From assembly GCA_900552495.1 (NCBI GenBank), contig URZY01000001.1, positions 165,022 to 229,021 on the forward strand: a stretch of DNA of 64,000 nucleotides. Reading direction: 5' to 3'. The translations under genes and the position numbers were made by a program. Every line of letters starts with the position of its first letter. The first letter of the stretch is position 1. Shown piece after piece: positions 59,376 through 64,000 of this stretch. Source of the DNA: an uncultured Mycoplasmatota bacterium. Its GTDB lineage: Bacteria > Bacillota_I > Bacilli_A > RF39 > UBA660. Below the pieces are notes generated by a model that was given only the letters and a program-made list of their open reading frames with translations, was not told the origin of the DNA and did not search any database.

Positions 59376-59449
59376 GCCGATATAGTTTAGTGGTAAAACA
59401 GATCCTTGGTAAGGATCAGCGGTAAGTTCAATTCTTACTCTCGGCACCA
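59376..59449 (+). tRNA. tRNA-Thr (anticodon GGT)
   Basis: Anticodon stem GATCC/GGATC with loop TTGGTAA gives anticodon GGT (Thr). T-arm GTAAG/CTTAC with loop TTCAATT, D-arm GTTT/AAAC, encoded CCA. The acceptor GCCGATA / TCTCGGC has one mismatch (T6-C67), and the variable loop is only four bases (AGCG). It looks functional but deviant. Confidence 0.8.
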
Positions 59450-59460
59450 GATTGATATTA

Positions 59461-59500
59461 AACTCGAACTTTTAAAATATATTTAGAGTTCGAGTTTTAT
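59461..59500 (+). terminator. Terminator after tRNA-Thr(GGT)
   Basis: AACTCGAAC (59461-59469) pairs perfectly with GTTCGAGTT (59488-59496), then T-rich. Confidence 0.8.
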
Positions 59501-59600
59501 TGTGTTTAAAATTGTGTTATAATAGTCATCAATTTTATATTGAATCGTGTTAATTAAAAACACATAGTTACAAGTTTGTAGCAATTGATGGGTGAAGTTT

Positions 59601-60467
59601 ATGAAACAAATATTTAATGAAGATGGGTTGCCATTAAATATAAATGAAATTGAGTTTTTGTCAAATAAAGGATCAGAGTTTGCAGTATATAGATATTTAG
59701 ATTCAGTAATAAAAATATATAAAAGTGATTATCAATTGTCGCATTTATCTTTAGAAGAATTAAATATTTTAAAGAAAATTTTAACACAAAGGATATTACT
59801 TCCAGAGGAAACTTTATGGAATAATAGTAATGAATTAATTGGTTATAAAATGCCTTATGTTGGAGGAGAAAGAAGTGTAGATGGGGATAGTGTTTGGAAT
59901 TTTTTTAGAGAACTGGAAATTTTAGAGCAAGATTTAGATTTATTACGTAGAAATTCTGTTATATTAAGAGATATTAATCTTTCTAATACCATATATAATG
60001 GACATATAAACTTGATTGATCCAGGTAACTATTTAATTGATGAGTTAGATAAAGTAGTATTGAGTTCAGAAATGTTAAATACAAATTTAATTGATTCTTC
60101 AATATTAGGACAATTAAAAAAAATAGTAATTGAAGGTAGTTATAGTAGCGTTAAAACTCTAATAGACTCGTTATCACTAGGAGAGAGACAAACTATATTA
60201 AATGTGTGGAATTACAGTAAAATTAATGGACTAATAAATATGTTGCTTTTTTCTAATAATAGTAATATTGATCCATTTCAATATAGGCAAATTGTTAATT
60301 TTATTACGAGAGAAAGAGTTGAAAGTAATTCTATTTATAGTTTAGATGTTTTAAAAAAGTTTTTTGATAGAGATATGTGTGTTGGTGATGCGGTTAGTGA
60401 CTTTGTAAAAAGGTATGTAAAAGATGAGCCAAAAGAAAGAAAAATTTTTTCATTTTACAATAGATAG
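59601..60467 (+). CDS. Protein kinase-like fold protein
   Basis: ATG 59601 is the likely start (GGGTGA site; the GTG at 59592 overlaps it). The 288-residue protein has a small-lobe-like region (EFAVYRYLDSVIKIYKSD, where VIKIYK would hold the ATP-binding Lys), then a catalytic-loop-like LRDINLSNTIY and INLIDPGNYLI, where HRD and DFG of kinases become LRD and DPG. The arrangement is that of atypical kinases or aminoglycoside-phosphotransferase-like proteins. The C-terminal 120 residues are helical and unassigned. Substrate is unknown; it is a single gene. Confidence 0.65.
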   Translation: MKQIFNEDGLPLNINEIEFLSNKGSEFAVYRYLDSVIKIYKSDYQLSHLSLEELNILKKILTQRILLPEETLWNNSNELIGYKMPYVGGERSVDGDSVWNFFRELEILEQDLDLLRRNSVILRDINLSNTIYNGHINLIDPGNYLIDELDKVVLSSEMLNTNLIDSSILGQLKKIVIEGSYSSVKTLIDSLSLGERQTILNVWNYSKINGLINMLLFSNNSNIDPFQYRQIVNFITRERVESNSIYSLDVLKKFFDRDMCVGDAVSDFVKRYVKDEPKERKIFSFYNR

Positions 60468-60612
60468 CTTTTTGCAAATAGTTATTTTCAATTATAGTGA
60501 TCTTGCAATATGGTATGATTATTAGGTAAATTGTAATTTCTATAACTCTACGGTTCGTTTGGTGTAATTTAATGACTTTTATATTATAATTTATTTATGA
60601 GAAGAGGTATAT

Positions 60613-61485
60613 ATGATGAATCAAGAAAAAATAGGAAGATTTATAGCTGAACTTCGGAAAGAAAAAAAGATGACTCAAATTGATTTGGCAAATAAATTAG
60701 GAATTACAGATAGAGCAATTTCAAAGTGGGAAAACGGTAGAGGAATGCCGGATTTATCATTGTTAACACCATTATGTGAAATATTAGATGTTTCCATAAA
60801 TGAATTGTTAAGTGGTGCAAGACTAGATAAGGAAGATTATCAAGAAAAGTTGGAAGAAAATATTATAAATACGATAGAATATTCAGATAAAAAAATTAAG
60901 ATAACGAAAAAAATTTTTAAGATTATTTTATCGATTATTTTAATATTTATTGTAATGCTTGTGGTAATGTATGGCATTGATGTAAATAGAATGAGGAATA
61001 ATAGACCGATTTTATTTGGTACTTGGGGATATTCTTACGCTCCACCAATTGATATAAAAGAAGAAGAAATAGAACTTGCTATTACGAATTATCTAATTGA
61101 AAAAGATGATAATGAACAAAAACACAATGATAATGAAAAAGCATTTGTTAGTATGAGAGTATATTTAATCGAAGAAAAAGAGAAAGATAAACATTATAAC
61201 ATATATGCTTGGGTGCTAGAAGAAAATTATTATTTAGAAAATGATGAAATAAAGCAAAGTAGTAGTTCATCGATTCCTTATAAGTTTGTTGTAAAAAAAA
61301 TAGATGGTAAATTTAGCGTAGTTGCTTTAAGGATGCCAAGAGATGGAAATTATTATTCTATTGATATGAAAAATATATTTCCAAATAGCGTAAGAAATGA
61401 TATGAATAATGTTTATAATGATGGAACAATAGAAAGATTACAATTAAAGATTGAACAACAAACAAAATTATATTTTCATCAATAA
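60613..61485 (+). CDS. XRE-family regulator with membrane domain
   Basis: The 290-residue protein begins with an HTH_3 domain (RFIAELRKEKKMTQIDLANK, then RAISKWENGRGMPDLSLL and LDVSINELLSGA, residues 5-70), a linker, one transmembrane helix (about residues 98-121) and an extracytoplasmic domain of about 165 residues. The SKWENGRGMPD...INELLSG wording is common in Clostridia/Bacilli membrane-linked regulators. A decayed paralogue is at 18863-19144. It lies 27 bases before a small membrane protein gene. Confidence 0.82.
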   Translation: MMNQEKIGRFIAELRKEKKMTQIDLANKLGITDRAISKWENGRGMPDLSLLTPLCEILDVSINELLSGARLDKEDYQEKLEENIINTIEYSDKKIKITKKIFKIILSIILIFIVMLVVMYGIDVNRMRNNRPILFGTWGYSYAPPIDIKEEEIELAITNYLIEKDDNEQKHNDNEKAFVSMRVYLIEEKEKDKHYNIYAWVLEENYYLENDEIKQSSSSSIPYKFVVKKIDGKFSVVALRMPRDGNYYSIDMKNIFPNSVRNDMNNVYNDGTIERLQLKIEQQTKLYFHQ

Positions 61486-61512
61486 TAAATTACATTTTGT
61501 AGGAGAGATATT

Positions 61513-61872
61513 ATGAAAAAAATATACGTTATGAGACAAATTATTGTGTCGTTTGTAGCACTTGTGTTTCTTGTTTGGGCTTTTTTTAAAAATGAATGGT
61601 TGGCAAGAATAATTATTACTCCATTCTTGATATGTTCTTTGGCTATAATGATGGAAAAAGTATTCTTATTATTTAATAAAATAAAGTTATCCAATATTTT
61701 TAAATGCATTTTTCGAATAAGCTTTTTTGTTTATGTTTTTGGATTTTTATTTTATATGATTTATTATGCTATAGCAAATAAGAGTTATTCAATTTTAATT
61801 GTAGTAGCAGTATTTTTGATATTTGCTATTAACTTTTTAAAAAGGGCATTTTTTTATAGAGATGGTAGATGA
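61513..61872 (+). CDS. Small membrane protein, three to four helices
   Basis: The 119-residue protein is almost wholly hydrophobic with about four membrane segments and short basic loops, preceded by AGGAGAGATATT. No motif beyond that. It lies after the XRE regulator on the same strand and before a terminator, so the two may be one transcript. Confidence 0.65.
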   Translation: MKKIYVMRQIIVSFVALVFLVWAFFKNEWLARIIITPFLICSLAIMMEKVFLLFNKIKLSNIFKCIFRISFFVYVFGFLFYMIYYAIANKSYSILIVVAVFLIFAINFLKRAFFYRDGR

Positions 61873-61873
61873 T

Positions 61874-61902
61874 AAAGCAGATTTAAAAAATTTGCTTTTT
61901 TT
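61874..61902 (+). terminator. Terminator after the small membrane protein gene
   Basis: AAAGCAGATTT (61874-61884) pairs with AAATTTGCTTT (61888-61898), one mismatch, then Ts. Confidence 0.7.
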
Positions 61903-61959
61903 CAAATTTTTGGAACTTTTTTAAAAAAAACAGGGATTATTATATTGTAGGTGATGAAT

Positions 61960-62502
61960 ATGACTAGTCGATTAAACCTATATAAATTTAATGAGATATA
62001 TGATAAGACTTATCTAGATTTACTTAAATATGTAGTCATAAAATGTCATAATATTAATGATACGAATGACATTATGCAAGAAATATATTTAGAGTTTTGG
62101 AAGATTTTAAGTAAAAAAGAAGTATCAGATATTAATATTAAAAGTTATCTTATAGGTATTGCGAATAATAAGATTAAAAAACATTATACATTTTTACAAA
62201 AGGTCAAAATAATTTCTTTGTTTGAAACAAATGATAAAGACCAAGAGTTAATCGAAACATTAGAAGATGGTATGAATATAAATGAAATTATTATCCAAGC
62301 AGATAATTGGGATACAATTTGGAAATATATAAAAAGTAAAAAAAATCAAGATATTCCAAAGGTATTTTATTTATACTATAAATTAGAATTAAGTATTAAA
62401 GAAATCTCTAAAGAATTGCAAAGAAGCGAATCATATATAAAACATTTAATTTATAGAACATTGAAAGAATTACAGGATAATTTTGGAAATGGGGGTAAGT
62501 AA
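61960..62502 (+). CDS. ECF-type RNA polymerase sigma factor
   Basis: ATG 61960 is the likely start (AGGTGATGAAT site; GTG 61951 and ATG 61954 overlap it). The 180-residue protein has region 2 (YDKTYLDLLKYVVIKCHNINDTNDIMQEIYLEFWK) and region 4 (KVFYLYYKLELSIKEISKELQRSESYIKHLIYRTLKEL), with no region 3, typical of ECF sigma factors. A GGAAC at 61912-61916 upstream could be an autoregulatory -35, but no clear -10 partner is visible. The next gene begins directly at its stop and is probably its anti-sigma. Confidence 0.85.
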   Translation: MTSRLNLYKFNEIYDKTYLDLLKYVVIKCHNINDTNDIMQEIYLEFWKILSKKEVSDINIKSYLIGIANNKIKKHYTFLQKVKIISLFETNDKDQELIETLEDGMNINEIIIQADNWDTIWKYIKSKKNQDIPKVFYLYYKLELSIKEISKELQRSESYIKHLIYRTLKELQDNFGNGGK

Positions 62503-63210
62503 ATGACAAATAAAGAAAAATTAAAACAAGCAATAGAACAAGATATGAATCCTAGTGATTATTATAGAGAAATAATTGCTAAAATTGAAAAAGGAGAAAA
62601 AGTGAAAAAAAATAGTAATTTATGGAAGTGGTCTTCTGTACCGATTTGTTTAGTAATTGTTATAAGTTGTATATTATTAGTTAATAATAACAAGCAATTA
62701 AAGCCTAATATATATAAGCCAAATATAGAAACAAAAGATAATGTTAGTTTATATATTAATGATGTAAGTAATATGACTCAAGGGGTATTAAAACTTGATG
62801 CAGATGTTAAAATAACTAATCTTGAAAATATTTTATATTTTAAAGAAATAGCTGATATAAAAATTCCAAGTGATTGTGAAAATCAAGAAGCACATGAAAT
62901 ATATGTTAAGTCTGATAGCGATAGTCAAGAATATAGTCTATTGCAAAGCTATGTAGTTAACTATTCAAATACAAAAAATGATAGAAATATAAGAGTTTCA
63001 TTTTCCAGAGAGAATAAGCCAATCAGGGATTATTATTTTTCAGAAGAAGGGAGTAAAATATCTAAAATAAATAATATTGATTTAAAGATTTTAAAATATA
63101 ATGAATCATATTTTACGGAGTTTAATTATAAAGGTATAAATTTTGATATTGAAACTTCAAATATTTCTGAACAAGAATTATCTAATCTATTATTGTCAAT
63201 AATAAAGTAG
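62503..63210 (+). CDS. Putative anti-sigma factor or membrane partner of the ECF sigma factor
   Basis: The 235-residue protein starts one base after the sigma stop. It has a short cytoplasmic N-terminus with PSDYYREIIAKIEKGEKVKK, one transmembrane helix (about residues 45-62) and an extracytoplasmic domain of about 170 residues rich in Asn, Ser and Asp. The N-terminal helical part plus membrane layout fits anti-sigma factors of the RsiV/DUF4367 kind, but no zinc HxxxCxxC motif is seen, so assignment rests on position. Confidence 0.65.
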   Translation: MTNKEKLKQAIEQDMNPSDYYREIIAKIEKGEKVKKNSNLWKWSSVPICLVIVISCILLVNNNKQLKPNIYKPNIETKDNVSLYINDVSNMTQGVLKLDADVKITNLENILYFKEIADIKIPSDCENQEAHEIYVKSDSDSQEYSLLQSYVVNYSNTKNDRNIRVSFSRENKPIRDYYFSEEGSKISKINNIDLKILKYNESYFTEFNYKGINFDIETSNISEQELSNLLLSIIK

Positions 63211-63315
63211 TTTTATAAGGTAGGTCGAATGATATAGGAGCTTTGCTTTTTCTATGATATAATACTTGATGTAAATAGAGCAAAAAATAATTTAATTTTT
63301 AGGAGATATTGGTTT

Positions 63316-63438
63316 ATGAAATGGTATAATGATATGACTGAACAACAAAAGCAAAGTTTTAAAAAAGTGATTTTTGTATGTGTAGTGGGTATAATTTTAA
63401 TTCTTATTATTCCTATGATTTGGAAATTCATTTTATAA
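63316..63438 (+). CDS. Small membrane protein of 40 residues
   Basis: A 40-codon frame starts at ATG after AGGAGATATT. It has a polar N-terminus (MKWYNDMTEQQKQSFKK) and one hydrophobic helix ending in KFIL. Ribosome site and composition make it credible. It resembles small membrane peptides in sporulation or stress operons only in general layout. Confidence 0.55.
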   Translation: MKWYNDMTEQQKQSFKKVIFVCVVGIILILIIPMIWKFIL

Positions 63439-63506
63439 GTAAGATATAAATTACAATTTTGTAGTTTGAAAGTTTTATAGTAATTTGTTAGAAAGGATGA
63501 TTAAAA

Positions 63507-63830
63507 ACGAAAAAATATTGGAAAGAAATAGTAATATTGTTAGTACAATTGTTTATGTTTTATATTTTTCCTTTATTTGCAGGACCAACCGATGCAATGG
63601 GAATGGTATTACTGATTTTAGTAGCGACTTTTATATTATCAATACTAATTTCTAGTTTATCAAAGAGTAAGTTGAAATATTTTTATTCAATAATTATATC
63701 AGTATTATTTATACCATCAGTATTTATTTACTACAATGCTTCTGCTTTGGTTCATACAGCCTGGTATTTTATAGATTCTGTTATTGGTTTATTGGTAGGA
63801 ACAATAATTTGTAGAGTTATCGCTAAATAA
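63507..63830 (+). CDS. Small membrane protein with a non-ATG start (ACG 63507?)
   Basis: The protein has three to four hydrophobic segments (FMFYIFPLFAG, MVLLILVATFILSILIS, FYSIIISVLFIPSVF, SVIGLLVGTIICRV), with KTKKYWKEIVILLVQL as the likely natural beginning. The GAAAGGA ribosome site (63491-63497) is optimally spaced to an ACG codon at 63507, where an ATG would be expected. The next usable codon in frame is TTG 63537, which has no ribosome site. It may use ACG as a weak start or be a recent start-codon mutant. An unrelated frame from ATG 63498 is shorter and less hydrophobic. Confidence 0.55.
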   Translation, partial: TKKYWKEIVILLVQLFMFYIFPLFAGPTDAMGMVLLILVATFILSILISSLSKSKLKYFYSIIISVLFIPSVFIYYNASALVHTAWYFIDSVIGLLVGTIICRVIAK

Positions 63831-63948
63831 TAATAAAAGTTTTAATTTATTTTGTAGAGCAAATTATTAGATGTGTAGTTAGGTAAATGGTGTTATATTT
63901 TTAGAGAAGTTTTAGTTTTAAGTAATAAGTAGTTTAAAACTACTTTCA

Positions 63949-63990
63949 GACTGTTGACAAATAAAAATTTGTTAATAGTCTTTTATTTTT
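63949..63990 (+). terminator. Terminator at the right end
   Basis: GACTGTTGACAAAT (63949-63962) pairs imperfectly with ATTTGTTAATAGTC (63967-63980), then a T-rich run. Confidence 0.7.
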
Positions 63991-64000
63991 TTATGAAATG

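Noticed and set aside
61912..61950. ECF autoregulatory promoter (GGAAC-N16-motif) before the sigma gene
   Set aside because: GGAAC is present but no matching -10 (CGTC/GTA type) at the right spacing was found; a T-rich run made the match unsafe.
1..64000. CRISPR arrays, prophages or rRNA operons
   Set aside because: No evenly spaced repeats, no phage structural or integrase genes and no rRNA sequence were seen; the only mobile traces are the relics at 17.9-19.1 kb.

Overview
This window comes from a low-GC (about 30% G+C) Gram-positive chromosome. UGA is used as a stop (for example in prpC, rlmN and rsgA), so the code is the standard bacterial one, not that of mycoplasmas. Gene content and order are Bacilli-like: rpsP-khpA, uppS-cdsA-rseP, priA-fmt-rlmN-prpC-prkC-rsgA-rpe, miaB-ricA, scpAB. 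Sporulation genes are present: spoVS, cotE, spoIIAA-sigF/G, spoVAC-VAD-VAEb. The anaerobic nucleotide metabolism and the many small zinc-ribbon membrane proteins suggest an uncultured, anaerobic, spore-forming, gut-type Bacilli lineage (RF39/Erysipelotrichia-like). The exact taxon is my inference.

Layout. 1-0.6 kb: a secreted/anchored protein running off the left edge. 0.7-5.7 kb: spoVS, a zinc-ribbon membrane protein, then a T-box-controlled dipeptidase-serS-sugar transferase operon. 5.8-7.6 kb: an acyltransferase and glycolipid glycosyltransferase pair. 7.9-11.8 kb: a ydjG-ydjH-ydjI-like envelope-stress module without pspA. 11.9-16.1 kb: CPBP protease and two repeat proteins. 16.2-17.9 kb: miaB-ricA. 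17.9-19.4 kb: a graveyard of transposase and regulator fragments, followed by two secreted/membrane unknowns. 20.9-25.5 kb: a phospholipase-like protein, cotE, rpsP-khpA, uppS-cdsA-rseP. 25.5-40.3 kb: a zinc-ribbon protein, then the priA...rpe cluster, in which several positions held by housekeeping genes in Bacillus carry unknown membrane proteins. 40.5-50.0 kb: tex, a Crp/FNR-type regulator and two complete anaerobic ribonucleotide reductase systems with dut between them. 50.0-53.8 kb: a PPC-domain protein, the spoIIA/spoVA-type sporulation cluster and an RNHCP protein. 53.9-58.4 kb: scpAB and two unknown genes, one with an HD domain. 58.5-59.5 kb: three tRNAs and a histidine phosphatase. 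59.6-64 kb: a kinase-like protein, an XRE regulator, an ECF sigma/anti-sigma pair and small membrane proteins.

Main observations. (1) The second class III ribonucleotide reductase is split: the large ORF stops after its zinc-binding cysteines, and the glycyl-radical segment is a separate 55-codon gene (49304-49471) with its own ribosome binding site, translationally coupled to nrdG. (2) The spoIIA operon keeps spoIIAA and the sigma gene but has no spoIIAB, and the residue aligning with the SpoIIAA phosphoserine is leucine. Three Spo0A-box-like sequences lie upstream, and a terminator plus a sigma-F/G-like promoter separates off spoVA. (3) A palindrome between the divergent crp-like gene and nrdD sits at the class II activator position for nrdD and overlaps the -35 of the regulator's own promoter. 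(4) The SerRS is of an archaeal-looking type and is controlled by a T-box whose apparent specifier triplet does not look like serine.
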